Source: Sodalis sp. dw_96
GTDB taxonomy: Bacteria > Pseudomonadota > Gammaproteobacteria > Enterobacterales > Enterobacteriaceae
Direction: 5' to 3'
NCBI RefSeq assembly: GCF_018449575.1
Contig: NZ_JAAVUT010000022.1
Span: 1-64,000 of the forward strand
DNA: 64,000 nt
Shown: piece by piece, positions 37,218 through 47,213 of the stretch
Layout of the letters: the number at the start of each line of letters is the position of its first letter
How positions within the stretch are numbered: position 1 is the first letter of the stretch
Translations under genes and position numbers: made by a program
Notes under the pieces: model-generated
Database searches by the model: none
What the model was told of the DNA's origin: nothing
Seen by the model: only the letters and a program-made list of their open reading frames with translations

Positions 37218-38587
37218 TTTTTCCTGTTCTCCAAATACCAGCGGTGAAAACTCTGGCGCGGCGAGGCCGGTATCTCCCGGGCCTCACCCCAGGCGTTCAG
37301 GGGATTATAAAGCAGGATGCGCGGCAGTTTCGGCACCACGGCGTTGGCGGTATCCACCACCGCCCGGTACAGGGCCGGGCTGGCGAGTATCTTGCCGGCG
37401 GCTCTCATGGCGCTTTTTTTGGCGAAGGGCAGCTCGTTATTGCGGGCAACGATTTCACGCCATTTATAAATCTGTTCGTGAATATTGATCCTCACCGGAC
37501 AGACCTGGGTGCAACTGCCGTTCAGCGTTGAGGCGAACGGCAGGGTACTGTATTTTTTCAGATCCATGGTGGGATTGATAATGGCGCCGATGGGGCCGGA
37601 ATAGACGGCGCCATAGCTGATGCCGCCGCTGCGACGGTACACCGGGCAGGTGTTCATGCAGGCGCTGCAACGGATGCATTTTAGCGAATACCAGAAATCC
37701 TCCATCGCCAGCCGCGCGCTGCGGCCGTTATCCACCAGGATGTAATGCATCTCTCCTCCCCGGCGCGGGGCTCGGAAGTGGGAGGTGTATTGGGTAATGG
37801 GCGAGCCGAGGGCACTGCGGGACAGCAAACGGATAAACACCCCCAGATCCGCCATGGCGGGCACCATTTTTTCAATGCCGATGGACACCAGGTGCAAATT
37901 CGGCACGTTGGCGCTTAAATCCGCATTGCCTTCATTGGTGCAGACGGTGACGGTGCCGGTCTCGGCGACGGCAAAGTTGCAGCCGGTCATGCCCGCCTCG
38001 GCCCGCAGTATGTACGGGCGGGTTTTATCCCGCTGCTGCCCGGCGAGATAATGCGGATCGGCATTGTTCGGATCGGTGCCCAGGGTATCGGCGAACACCC
38101 GGGCCACATCGATGGAGAGCTTATGCACCGCCGGCACCACAATATGGCTGGGCATCTCATTGTCCAGTTGTTGGATGCGCTCCCCCAAATCGGTTTCTAT
38201 GACCTCAATGCCCCGCGCGTCCAGATAAGGCCGCATATCGCACTCTTCCGTCAGCATCGATTTGCTTTTAACCAGGGTTTTAACGCCGTGGGCCTTGAGA
38301 ATCTCATGGACGATATGGTTATGCGCCGCCGCATCCTTGGCCCAGTGGACCTTTACCCCGTTGGCCAGGGCCTTGCGTTCGAACATCTCCAGATAAAAAT
38401 CGAGATGAGTGAGGGTATGTTCTTTGATTTGTGAGGCGAGAGTGCGCAGCTGCTGCCATTCCGGATGGGCCTTCATCTGGGCGTCGCGCAGCTGGCGCAG
38501 GCTCCAGAGCCGCTGATCGAGGAAAGTCTGGTGTTTTTCACTGGACAAGAATTCCCGCGAGCCTTTGACGTGATCAATTGCTTTCAT
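37214..38587 (-). CDS. lutB: Lactate utilisation iron-sulfur protein LutB (YkgF-like)
   Basis: The 457-residue protein combines an N-terminal LUD domain (with the VAETGTVTVCTNEGNADLS block) with two [4Fe-4S] motifs, CIRCSACMNTCPVY and CTQVCPVRI, in the C-terminal third. A tail of the DUF3390 kind (LYNPLNAWGEAREIP) follows. This is the standard LutB/YkgF plan. It transfers electrons during lactate oxidation together with LutA and LutC. It lies 20 bp after lutA and overlaps lutC. Confidence 0.92.
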   Translation of the reverse strand: MKAIDHVKGSREFLSSEKHQTFLDQRLWSLRQLRDAQMKAHPEWQQLRTLASQIKEHTLTHLDFYLEMFERKALANGVKVHWAKDAAAHNHIVHEILKAHGVKTLVKSKSMLTEECDMRPYLDARGIEVIETDLGERIQQLDNEMPSHIVVPAVHKLSIDVARVFADTLGTDPNNADPHYLAGQQRDKTRPYILRAEAGMTGCNFAVAETGTVTVCTNEGNADLSANVPNLHLVSIGIEKMVPAMADLGVFIRLLSRSALGSPITQYTSHFRAPRRGGEMHYILVDNGRSARLAMEDFWYSLKCIRCSACMNTCPVYRRSGGISYGAVYSGPIGAIINPTMDLKKYSTLPFASTLNGSCTQVCPVRINIHEQIYKWREIVARNNELPFAKKSAMRAAGKILASPALYRAVVDTANAVVPKLPRILLYNPLNAWGEAREIPASPRQSFHRWYLENRKK

Positions 38588-38607
38588 AACGGTCTCCGGG
38601 CCGGGGA

Positions 38608-39351
38608 TCAGGCATGCGCGCCATTGAGGATCTGCGCGATATGCATAAATTTAAGATTCGCGCCCATACGCTGCGCACAGCCTTTCTGGTGCATCAGACA
38701 CGACATATCCGCCGAAACGATATATTCGGCGCCGGCATCTTTGTGATCGTTGACTTTGTCATATCCCATCTTGGCCGAGACCGGCGCTTCGGTCACGCTG
38801 AAGGTGCCGCCGAAACCGCAGCATTCGTCGGGGCGGCGGGGATGGGCGAACTGAATGTCTTTCACCGCGCTCAATAGCGCCAGGGGTTTGGAAAACGGCG
38901 GCTGGTCAATTTCCGATACCGAGGCGTGACCCAGGGCGCGCAAGGCGGTACAGCTATTGTGCAAACCGACCTTGTGAGGAAACGCGGCCCAGGGGAATGT
39001 CTTTACCTGCAGGACATCATGCAGAAAGTCCACCAGCTCATAGGTGTTACGGCGAACCTGCCGCACTTCATCGGTTTGTTCGATGGCGTCCAGATGATCC
39101 CGCACATGATGGACACAGCTGGCGGACGGGGCCACGATATGATCGTAACCGCTGAAGTTACGCACGAACAGAGCCTCGCACCCTGCGGCGTCGCGCTGGC
39201 AGCCGCTATTGGACATGGGCTGTCCGCAGCAGGTTTGTGTCAGGGGATAATCGACGTCGCAGTCCAGACGTTCCAACAGTTCCAGCGTGGCGATGCCCAC
39301 CTCGGGGAAATAGGCATCGATGAAGCAGGGGATAAATAAGGCGATTTTCAT
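38608..39351 (-). CDS. lutA: Lactate utilisation protein LutA (YkgE-like)
   Basis: The 247-residue protein has two CCG-type cysteine motifs (CCGQPMSNSGC and ECCGFGGTFSV), the marks of the heterodisulfide-reductase-like CCG domain found in LutA, GlpC and GlcF. It is the first gene of the lutABC unit. ATG 39351 begins the conserved MKIALFIPCFIDAYFP; the frame is open 21 residues further upstream but those look non-coding. Located downstream of aldA on the same strand, it may be co-transcribed with it. Confidence 0.9.
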   Translation of the reverse strand: MKIALFIPCFIDAYFPEVGIATLELLERLDCDVDYPLTQTCCGQPMSNSGCQRDAAGCEALFVRNFSGYDHIVAPSASCVHHVRDHLDAIEQTDEVRQVRRNTYELVDFLHDVLQVKTFPWAAFPHKVGLHNSCTALRALGHASVSEIDQPPFSKPLALLSAVKDIQFAHPRRPDECCGFGGTFSVTEAPVSAKMGYDKVNDHKDAGAEYIVSADMSCLMHQKGCAQRMGANLKFMHIAQILNGAHA

Positions 39352-39461
39352 AGGACGGCACATCTCCCTGGTATACCTTTCATTCCCGCAAGCGGGGCAG
39401 GGGCGTTTCGGCAACGGCTGTTGCCGTGATTATTGCCCCCCGCCCGCTGTATTTGTGTGAT

Positions 39462-40904
39462 TTATGCCTGATATTGCAGGTAAACCACATGGGTTTGCAG
39501 GTATTCCTCCAGGCCGTGCCGGCCGTCGGCGCCGCCGATGCCCGATTTACGCCACCCGGCGTGAAAACCCTGCATCGCCTCGAAATTCTCGCGGTTGATG
39601 TAGGTTTCGCCGAATTTCAGTTTTTTCATGGCCACCATGGCGGTATTCAGATCGGTGGTATAAATCGACGAGGTCAGGCCGAACTCGCAGTCATTGGCCA
39701 TGGCGATGGCTTCAGACAGGGTGCGGAAGGTGCTGATCGGCAGTACCGGACCGAAGGTTTCCTCGTGCATGATGTCCATTTCCTGCTGCACATCCACTAG
39801 CAGTGTCGGCTGGAAGAAATAGCCCTTGCCTTCGGCGCGTTTGCCTCCCAACACCAGCTTTGCCCCTTGAGACACCGCTTTGTCCACCTTTTCCTGTACG
39901 CTTTGCAGCGCGGCGGCTTCAATCAGCGGTCCCATATCCAGCTGTTTCTCTTTGGCCGGATCGCCAAATTTTACCTGTTTGAAGGCCGCGGTCAGCCGGG
40001 AGATAAATTCGTCTTTGATCTGTTCCTGCACATAGACACGTTCGGCGCAGTTACAGACCTGACCGGTATTGATAATGCGGGAATCGACAATACTTTTCAC
40101 CGCCAGGTCCAAATCCGCATCGGCCATCACAATGGCGGGTGCCTTGCCCCCCAGTTCCAACGACACTTTAGTGATGTTTTTTGCCGCCGCCGCCATGGTT
40201 TGCTCACCCGCCGCCACGCTGCCGGTCAGGCTGACCATGCCGACTTTGGGATTGGCCGCCAGTTCCTGGCCCACCACCGATCCACGGCCGGTAACCAGGT
40301 TGAACACCCCTTTAGGTAGACCCACTTCATGCACAATTTGCGCGAAGACAATGGCGTTATTGGGCGTCAGCTGGCTGGGTTTAACCACAATGGTATTGCC
40401 GGTGATCAGCGCCGGCGCCGCCTTGCGGGCTATTAGGAAGAACGGGAAGTTCCAGGGCAAAATACCGGTGGTAACGCCGATGGCTTTTTTAAACACCAGG
40501 ATATGTTCGTTACGCCGATCGCTTTGCACGATCTCACCTTCATAGCGCCGCGCCCATTCGGCCATGTAATCAAGATAATCGGCGGTAAACAGCACCTCGG
40601 TATTGGCCAGCCCCTGGGTTTTCCCGCCCTCTGCGACAATAATGGCGGTCAGTTCCTCTTCCCTGCGCCGGATGCCGGCGGCAATCTTATGCAGCCACTG
40701 GCCCCGTTCCTGGGCCGGCAGCGCTTCCCAATCGTTTTGCGCCGCCTCTGCGGCATTGATGGCCCTGCGTACTTCCTCTACCCCGGCATCGGGAATTTGG
40801 GATATCACCTCCTCGGTAGCGGGATTGATCACATCAATCCACTTATTGCCGGGGCTGGAAACGAACTCACCGTTTATATAAAGTTGTTGCTGTTTTATGG
40901 TCAT
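39462..40904 (-). CDS. aldA: Lactaldehyde/glycolaldehyde dehydrogenase AldA-like
   Basis: The 480-residue enzyme follows E. coli AldA (479 residues) along its whole length. The NAD-binding LTGSVAAGEQ, the glutamate in LELGGKAP, and the catalytic cysteine in GQVCNCAERV (Cys284) are all in place. It oxidises L-lactaldehyde to L-lactate or glycolaldehyde to glycolate with NAD in the cytoplasm. The lutABC genes immediately downstream can turn lactate into pyruvate, making a logical pathway. ATG 40904 with GGAG upstream matches the AldA start; an earlier in-frame start is rejected. Confidence 0.9.
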   Translation of the reverse strand: MTIKQQQLYINGEFVSSPGNKWIDVINPATEEVISQIPDAGVEEVRRAINAAEAAQNDWEALPAQERGQWLHKIAAGIRRREEELTAIIVAEGGKTQGLANTEVLFTADYLDYMAEWARRYEGEIVQSDRRNEHILVFKKAIGVTTGILPWNFPFFLIARKAAPALITGNTIVVKPSQLTPNNAIVFAQIVHEVGLPKGVFNLVTGRGSVVGQELAANPKVGMVSLTGSVAAGEQTMAAAAKNITKVSLELGGKAPAIVMADADLDLAVKSIVDSRIINTGQVCNCAERVYVQEQIKDEFISRLTAAFKQVKFGDPAKEKQLDMGPLIEAAALQSVQEKVDKAVSQGAKLVLGGKRAEGKGYFFQPTLLVDVQQEMDIMHEETFGPVLPISTFRTLSEAIAMANDCEFGLTSSIYTTDLNTAMVAMKKLKFGETYINRENFEAMQGFHAGWRKSGIGGADGRHGLEEYLQTHVVYLQYQA

Positions 40905-41581
40905 TGCTGCAACTCCATTAATGATATGTAGGTTAATTGTTGCATACAAAAAGCAGTATTACCCCGCCGCCGGGGATATTGCAATGGCGGATAGTCATAT
41001 AGATAGTCATGTAAAAGGGGGGCGGCGTTTCCAGACACCGTGGCGGAAAACAGCAGGACGATAGGCTATAGGGGATAATGCAATTCATTGAAGATATTAT
41101 GAATAATCAGCCTATTGCTTTATTATGGCGGAATTTTCAAGGCAGGGAATGCTCTAACGGGTGTGCGGAACTCCAAAGCCCAACCCTTAATTATAGTCTG
41201 CCCAGGGGGAGTGGCCTTGGTTATATTGCCATCGTTAGGTTTGGAATGACCATCACAGGAAGATGGATGTGATTGGCTTCACGGAAATACAATTTATTGC
41301 GGAAGATTCAAACCAGAAGTTAAAGGACTGCCAGGAATAATTTTGGATGAATAAAAATAATTTTATGTTGAAATTTTGAACGGGCTCAAAATTTTTCCGC
41401 GCAATGGCAAGTGTTGGAAGGGCAATAAATCAATCATCGGCCATGCCCGGTTGCCAAATAATCCAAAATAATTCCGATAATACTTAAGCTATTTTACAGT
41501 CTGGTAAGTGAAGCTTACTATGGCGCATCCGTTTCTCCGTGAGTCCATCAAGTGGATAGACAAAAAAGATCGGTCCTGCAT
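40905..41581. other. Intergenic region between aldA and a diguanylate cyclase
   Basis: About 680 bp with no convincing gene. It should contain the aldA promoter and that of the cyclase. The short open frames lack ribosome-binding sites and family resemblance. A remnant of a lost gene is possible. Confidence 0.45.
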
Positions 41582-43120
41582 ATGGATTTGCGGCGACTGA
41601 TACTTATTCTGGCTGTAATGAGCGCATTGATAACCTTGAGTAATGCTTTCTTTGCCACCTATAAAGTACAGCGGCAACTGCTGATCGATGGTACCCTCGA
41701 AGCTAATCGGGTGTACGCCGCCAAACTGGCGGACACCACCAATCTGTTTTTTGAAAGCATCGACCACCAGTTGGCCTATAGCTCCGCCATACTCTCCACC
41801 GGGTTTGATAACCCCAACCTGCTGCAAGCTGAAGCCCAGCGTTTGTTGTTGCAAACCAACAGCTTCAACTCCGTCGCCGTGGTGGACGCCGATGGGGTGG
41901 TATTGGCCACCTCTCCCGATTCCATTCAGATAAAAGGCCGAAAGCTGACGAGCCCTGGGGCGATTCAGGCGCTGCGGGTTCGTTCAGCGAAAATCAGCGA
42001 ACCCTATATTTCAGTGACGGGTAATTTAGTCATCTTTATCTCTTCGCCCATTTTCAGCGAGGGCGGCACCTATTTGGGCTATGTCGGCGGCACCATTTAC
42101 CTTAAGCAAAAAAGTATTTTGAATGAATTACTGGGGCAAAATTTTCATGCCGCAAATATATATACCTATGTAATAAACGATGAACAAAAAATCATCTATC
42201 ACGATGATGCCGCCCGCGTCGGCCAACCGATGGCGCACGGCGGACTTAGTGAAGCAATGCGGCGGCGGGACAGCGGCAGTTTGCAGGAGGTCAACCGATC
42301 GGGAATCGATATCCTGGCGGGCTTTGCCAGAGAGCCGCTGTCCCATTGGTCCATCATCACCATCAGGACGACGGATAACACCTTGATGTCACTGCAAGGC
42401 CTGATGTTAAGCGTGTTACACCGGACCTTGCCGCTGACTCTGCTGACGTTGACGGCGGCCTGGCTGTTTGCACGTTTGATCTCTAAGCCTCTATGGCTGT
42501 TGGCCCGCAGCGCAAACGATATGGACCGGACCGGTATTTCCGAGGATATCACCCGCATTCCCTCTTGGTATTTTGAAGTGGCGCAGCTTAAGCGCGCCAT
42601 GCTGGTGGGCATCGGCCTGTTGCAGCAAAGAATCGGTACGCTGAATACCGAGGCGCAAACGGACCCGCTCACCGGGTTGCTTAATCGACGTGGAATGTCC
42701 CTGACCCTGGATGCCCTTTCGGCGGCTAAACAGAACTTCGCGGCCATCGCCCTTGATATCGACATGTTCAAACAAGTGAATGATACCTACGGTCACGATG
42801 TGGGCGATGAGGTGATTAAATTTTTGGCGCAACAGCTGCGCGCCTGCTCCCGTGAGGACGATATTGTGTGCCGCAGCGGAGGAGAGGAGTTTTTGATGCT
42901 GTTGCCCGATACGCCGAGGGGTAGCGCCGCTGAAATCGCCGAACGTCTGCGCAGCACTATCGCGGCGGCGGATTTCCCAACGGTGGGGCAGGTGTCTATT
43001 TCCGCCGGGGTGGCTCTATGGACCCCGGAGACGGGAAACCCGGAGCAGGCGCTTAAACAGGCCGACGACGCGCTGTACCGGGCAAAAGCGCAAGGCCGCA
43101 ACCGGGTGGTGGTGGCCTGA
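41582..43120 (+). CDS. Membrane-bound sensory diguanylate cyclase with intact I-site
   Basis: The 512-residue protein has an N-terminal membrane segment (RLILILAVMSALITLSNAFFA), a periplasmic dCache-like sensor domain (about 35-270), a second membrane segment (LPLTLLTLTAAWLFARLI) and a C-terminal GGDEF domain. GGEEF lies at residues 433-437. REDD nine residues earlier is the RxxD inhibitory site for c-di-GMP. It should make c-di-GMP from GTP in response to a periplasmic signal. The frame also allows a GTG at 41552, but neither start has a strong ribosome-binding site. It is convergent with the YciI-like gene. Confidence 0.88.
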   Translation: MDLRRLILILAVMSALITLSNAFFATYKVQRQLLIDGTLEANRVYAAKLADTTNLFFESIDHQLAYSSAILSTGFDNPNLLQAEAQRLLLQTNSFNSVAVVDADGVVLATSPDSIQIKGRKLTSPGAIQALRVRSAKISEPYISVTGNLVIFISSPIFSEGGTYLGYVGGTIYLKQKSILNELLGQNFHAANIYTYVINDEQKIIYHDDAARVGQPMAHGGLSEAMRRRDSGSLQEVNRSGIDILAGFAREPLSHWSIITIRTTDNTLMSLQGLMLSVLHRTLPLTLLTLTAAWLFARLISKPLWLLARSANDMDRTGISEDITRIPSWYFEVAQLKRAMLVGIGLLQQRIGTLNTEAQTDPLTGLLNRRGMSLTLDALSAAKQNFAAIALDIDMFKQVNDTYGHDVGDEVIKFLAQQLRACSREDDIVCRSGGEEFLMLLPDTPRGSAAEIAERLRSTIAAADFPTVGQVSISAGVALWTPETGNPEQALKQADDALYRAKAQGRNRVVVA

Positions 43121-43127
43121 AGCCGGG

Positions 43128-43412
43128 TTAAATGGTTTTGAGCTTTTCCAGCGACGCAATGGCCTTTGAGGGCACGAATTCGGTTACTTTGTAATTTGCC
43201 ACGGCATTAAAGGGATCGGACGACAGAACGGTATTGAGTTCAGAACGGTCCATGCTTTTAGTGAAAATGATCCCGCCGTTGCGAGGCACTTTGCGTCCGG
43301 ACGCAACAAACACGCCGGCGGCATAAAACTCATTTAGCCAGGCTATATGGGCTTCCAAAAGCTCTTCAACCTTTTCAATCGGTTCCTCATAGGTCAACTC
43401 AACGATGAACAT
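43128..43412 (-). CDS. YciI-like protein
   Basis: The 94-residue protein is of the YciI family (dimeric ferredoxin-like alpha-beta barrel). It has MFIVELTYEEPIEKVEELLEAHIAWLNEFYAAGVF with the conserved histidine, SGRKVPRNGGIIF and the SDPF motif. YciI proteins are small enzymes of largely unknown activity. ATG 43412 has AGGAG 7 nt upstream. It is only 7 bp from the end of the convergent cyclase gene. No functional link is evident. Confidence 0.85.
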   Translation of the reverse strand: MFIVELTYEEPIEKVEELLEAHIAWLNEFYAAGVFVASGRKVPRNGGIIFTKSMDRSELNTVLSSDPFNAVANYKVTEFVPSKAIASLEKLKTI

Positions 43413-43648
43413 CAGCAACTCCTGTATGTATTGGCTGTGCGATAAGAATAAACGTTTGTGTCATTCTGTGAAGCAGGCAATTCTTATATTATCCCGTATT
43501 CTCCACTAGCGGCCGCCGTTATCCCTCATCCTTTTAACCCCTCCAACGCTGTCAGTAATTCAGCAGGATAGTTTCAGTGGTTTCCGTTATGCTTAACGAT
43601 ACGCATCGACGGATTTTTCGATTAAAACAAGGTATTTAGGGGAATTGA

Positions 43649-45109
43649 ATGGATAGCCCATACCCATTAACCAAAACGCGGGCCATTATTTTATTCACCC
43701 TAATGTTAATGGGGGCCTTCCTGCTTATCAGCTGGAGCAGCTATGAGGTGGCGCGGCGGTCGCTGAATAATGAAATTGAAGAAAACACCTTGCCCCTGAC
43801 CAGTGATAATGTCTACTCGGAAATCCAGCAAGACCTGCTAAGACCCATATTTATCTCATCGCTGATGGCCCATGATACCTTCGTCCGCGACTGGGTGTTG
43901 GATCATGAAAAGGATCCGGACGCCATGATCCGTTATCTTGGTGAGATCGATCGCCGCTTCGACACCATCTTTTCATTTTTCGTTTCCGATAAAACCGATC
44001 GTTATTACGATCCCAGACGGGTACTCGAAACGGTGTCCGAGAAGGCGAGACGGGATCGATGGTATTTCCAGGCTAAAGGTCTGCCCGCCGATAAACCCTA
44101 TTTTATCGATGTTCGTCCGGACCCGGAACAGCATACCCACCTGGACGTCTTCGTTAACCATAAAGTCCAGGATTATCAGGGAAACTTTATCGGTCTTACC
44201 GGTATCGGCATTTCGGTGGAAAAAGTGAAGGTGCTGATTGAAAAATATGAACAGCGCTATAACCGGACCATTTATTTTGTCGATAAAAGCGGTCAGGTGG
44301 TCCTTCACGGACAATCCTTTAACCGGGCGATGAATATCCGGCAACAACCCGGATTGGGTCCGTTGACCACCGCGATTCTCACCGTTCCCGGCGGAAGTTA
44401 TCAATACCGGGACCGAGGCCGCCAGGTACTGCTCAATACCCGTCTATTACCGGAATTCGATTGGTATTTGATGGTGGAACAAAGGGACCATCCCTTGCAA
44501 CGGGTGCTGTATATCACGCTGCTGAAGAACCTGGGCATCGGCGTTGTCGTCAGCCTGATATTTCTATTGTTGTTGTGGCTGACCATCGGCGGCTATCAGC
44601 GCCGGCTGGAGCAGATGGCCACCACGGATAAACTCACCGGCGTCATGAACCGACAGGCATTCGAACTCAGCTTCCAGCGTATGAGCGGGTCTTCTTTTCA
44701 ACAGGATAATCCGGTGGCACTGGCGATAATCGATATCGATCATTTCAAACCCATCAATGATTATCACGGCCATGGCATCGGCGACAGAGTTATACAGCAC
44801 ATCGCCGGAATCATTCAGGCTTCCCTGCGGCGCGCCGAAAGTCTGTGCCGTTGGGGGGGTGATGAATTCCTGCTATTGATGCCGGAGTGCGACGGCGCCC
44901 AGGCCCTGGCGCGGATGGAAACCTTGTCCAGGCTGATTGAACAATCGCCGTTGATTTCCAATGGCAACACGATCCCTGTCACCGTAAGCTGCGGCGTGGC
45001 GGAACGCCAAGGCAAAGAGGGGGTGGATGCATTGATCAACCGTGCGGATATCGCTTTATATCAGGCCAAACGGCATGGGCGTAATCGCGCCGAAAAGCGG
45101 GATGGTTAG
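43649..45109 (+). CDS. Membrane-bound sensory diguanylate cyclase with degenerate I-site
   Basis: The 486-residue protein has membrane segments near residues 10-30 and 295-315 that enclose a dCache-like periplasmic sensor. A C-terminal GGDEF domain follows, with DKLTGVMNRQAF and GGDEF at 403-407. The product should synthesise c-di-GMP. The inhibitory site reads RRAE instead of RxxD, so product feedback may be weak, unlike the cyclase upstream. It shares only family-level similarity with that protein. TTAGGGGAATTG supplies a ribosome-binding site. Confidence 0.9.
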   Translation: MDSPYPLTKTRAIILFTLMLMGAFLLISWSSYEVARRSLNNEIEENTLPLTSDNVYSEIQQDLLRPIFISSLMAHDTFVRDWVLDHEKDPDAMIRYLGEIDRRFDTIFSFFVSDKTDRYYDPRRVLETVSEKARRDRWYFQAKGLPADKPYFIDVRPDPEQHTHLDVFVNHKVQDYQGNFIGLTGIGISVEKVKVLIEKYEQRYNRTIYFVDKSGQVVLHGQSFNRAMNIRQQPGLGPLTTAILTVPGGSYQYRDRGRQVLLNTRLLPEFDWYLMVEQRDHPLQRVLYITLLKNLGIGVVVSLIFLLLLWLTIGGYQRRLEQMATTDKLTGVMNRQAFELSFQRMSGSSFQQDNPVALAIIDIDHFKPINDYHGHGIGDRVIQHIAGIIQASLRRAESLCRWGGDEFLLLMPECDGAQALARMETLSRLIEQSPLISNGNTIPVTVSCGVAERQGKEGVDALINRADIALYQAKRHGRNRAEKRDG

Positions 45110-45500
45110 ATCAGTTAGACAACGAGCGACCCGCGATGGGTGCGATATTCAGATTGGTCATGGGATCACATAAATATATTGCTGGTCCTATTTAGGCTGT
45201 TATTAATGATGTGTATTTTAATTATATTCTCTCATCCTGTTATCCAGATTATTTTTTGCCTATATGGTTTAAAAATTGTTGTCTTTTGGTAGAAATATGT
45301 CATTTAAAATGTGAGTGAAAATTGATATAAATTTATTTCAGCTGACTTGCATTGTCTGTTTTTGATTTATTTAGCTAAACGTTAGCTATCCTAAATCATT
45401 TAATAATACACAATCCAAATGCATCTAATAACATTTAAATCAAAATTAGAAACTGAGTTTTATTGATAACTCTATTTCTAAAATTATCAGGGAGAGATAT
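45110..45500. other. AT-rich region upstream of the toxin gene
   Basis: About 390 bp of strongly AT-rich DNA, unlike the GC-rich neighbours, with no gene. It probably carries the toxin promoter. The composition break supports horizontal acquisition of the toxin module. Confidence 0.5.
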
Positions 45501-47210
45501 ATGAATAGCGGCGGATGTTGCGGCGGCAGTAGGGGAAGTTCGTCTTCAGGATGCAGCAGCGCCCGAGGCAGCGGTTGCGGAAACAAGGGGCCTAGCGGTG
45601 GCGGTTGCTCGGGTCCGGGCCGCTGTATTTCGGCAAGCAACCGGTCAGGGGGTGGTCCAAGCCACTCAAGCGGCCCGGGCTATCATGGCAGCAGCAATGG
45701 GTCCCATTATAACAGTACTCCTCCCCGGAGTGCCTCAGCGGAAAGGCGAGATCGCGAAGCCGCTGAAAGAGCGCGGCAGGCTAAGGAAGAAGCAAAACGG
45801 CAGGAAGCAGAGCGGCGGCGTATTGAAGCGGAAAGGAAGCGGGAAGAAAGGGATCGCCTGGAAAAAGAACGGCATGAGCGATGGCTGGCGGAGCAGGAGG
45901 CTAAACGTAAAGAAGCGGAAGAAGCCGCCAAAACCCCTACCCAAAGACGCGAGGAACGCGTTCAGCAAATCGTCGCGACGTTACAACAAGAGCGGGCGCA
46001 AAAGCAGGCGAGAATTCAACAGCAAGCAATGCAATTCTCTGAAATGCGCAAGGAAAAGAGTAAATTAGCCCTTGCGGAGTGCCTTGCCAAGGCTGAAAAA
46101 AAGCGTAACGATAAGCATGAGAATTGCCTGCAATTATTGGCAGTTCAAAATAAAGAAAAGATCGCATCACGTGATGCGGCATGCATGCAGCTGCAGGCGG
46201 AACGTAAAGAGCGCGACAGGGTTTGCGAGGCGTCGGCGCTGAAATTGTCGGCGGAACGAAATGAACGGGCCAAGGCCAACGAGGCAAAAGCTCAGGAACT
46301 GCGGGCGGCAGATAAGGCTCTTAAGGAGGCGCGCTTTCAGCAGCAGGCGCAACCTCACGCAACGCCAATAGCCCCTGTGACCCAGTGTCGGCCATCAGCC
46401 CAACAAACCACACAAACCGGATTGACCAATAATGCGTTATCCACCGCATCCCCCGCGTCAGCCGCCGGGCCCGCGGTTGGCGGCCTGCTCACCGCGGCGG
46501 CCAGGGGCGGGCAATTGGCCATCGATGCCTGTGCCAAAAACCCCGCCTGCCAGAATAATATCATGGGACGTTTTTTAAACGGATTGTTCGGTGCCGGCGC
46601 GTCGGCTAACGCTGTTTCGTCCTTAAACAAAACTCAGCAGACTAATATCACGCTGGCCCTGATGTATGGCGGTACGCATCCGGATACGCTGGCTAACCTG
46701 TCATCAGTGGAAAGGACCGCTTATGACAGGTTGATTGCCGACAGCAAAGATAGTAAGTTCAATATATTGCCCATTCCGTGGAACGACCCCACCGAGGGTA
46801 AGCTGGTTAATCCGGTTGTCGATCGGGTTGGTGAACTGTCGCTCAGCACGCCGGATCAGCGCGAAGAGCAGGGAGCAAGCCATACCGGCGAGAAAGGTAG
46901 TGCGCCGGAGACGGTTATAGGGACGACGGAGACGCCGATTCCGGCGGGACTGGATTCTGATAGTTTAGCCTATTTGGCTCTAAAAGGGGCTGAAGCTCGG
47001 GAAGCGGCTGGAAAGCTAGGATATAATCGAAGAATACCTCCTCAGAAAGCTCCATTTGATTCCCATGGACAGCCGGTGTTTTCCAATGGTAAAAATTACA
47101 TCACGCCTGACGTGGATAGCCATAATGTCACCAATGGGTGGAAAATGTTTGATCATAAAGGAGAACGATCGGGAACCTTTGACCAAAGCTTAAACAAAAT
47201 TAAGGATTGA
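45501..47210 (+). CDS. Polymorphic toxin with Gly/Ser/Cys-rich N-terminus and C-terminal toxin domain
   Basis: The 569-residue protein has four parts. Residues 1-75 are rich in Gly and Ser with six Cys in the first 42. Residues about 78-285 form a long highly charged coiled coil (Ala, Glu, Arg, Lys, Gln). Residues about 290-490 hold a Gly/Ala-rich hydrophobic helix and a pre-toxin-like region that includes STPDQREEQGASHTG and TPIPAGLD. The last 65 residues include RIPPQKAPFDSHGQPVF and ITPDVDSHNVTNGWKMFD. I recall that last part as a toxin C-terminal domain (Ntox21-like) shared by CdiA and other polymorphic toxins, where it is predicted to be a nuclease. There is no Sec signal, filamentous repeat or colicin receptor domain, so the export route is unclear. 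GGGAG precedes the ATG. The next gene is the probable immunity protein. Confidence 0.72.
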   Translation: MNSGGCCGGSRGSSSSGCSSARGSGCGNKGPSGGGCSGPGRCISASNRSGGGPSHSSGPGYHGSSNGSHYNSTPPRSASAERRDREAAERARQAKEEAKRQEAERRRIEAERKREERDRLEKERHERWLAEQEAKRKEAEEAAKTPTQRREERVQQIVATLQQERAQKQARIQQQAMQFSEMRKEKSKLALAECLAKAEKKRNDKHENCLQLLAVQNKEKIASRDAACMQLQAERKERDRVCEASALKLSAERNERAKANEAKAQELRAADKALKEARFQQQAQPHATPIAPVTQCRPSAQQTTQTGLTNNALSTASPASAAGPAVGGLLTAAARGGQLAIDACAKNPACQNNIMGRFLNGLFGAGASANAVSSLNKTQQTNITLALMYGGTHPDTLANLSSVERTAYDRLIADSKDSKFNILPIPWNDPTEGKLVNPVVDRVGELSLSTPDQREEQGASHTGEKGSAPETVIGTTETPIPAGLDSDSLAYLALKGAEAREAAGKLGYNRRIPPQKAPFDSHGQPVFSNGKNYITPDVDSHNVTNGWKMFDHKGERSGTFDQSLNKIKD

Positions 47211-47213
47211 TAG

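Noticed and set aside
40905-41581. 64-codon open frame at 41078-41272
   Set aside because: No ribosome-binding site and no recognisable sequence features.
45707-46630. Minus-strand frames inside the toxin gene, rich in Ser, Phe and Arg
   Set aside because: They are antisense shadows of the low-complexity coiled-coil coding sequence.
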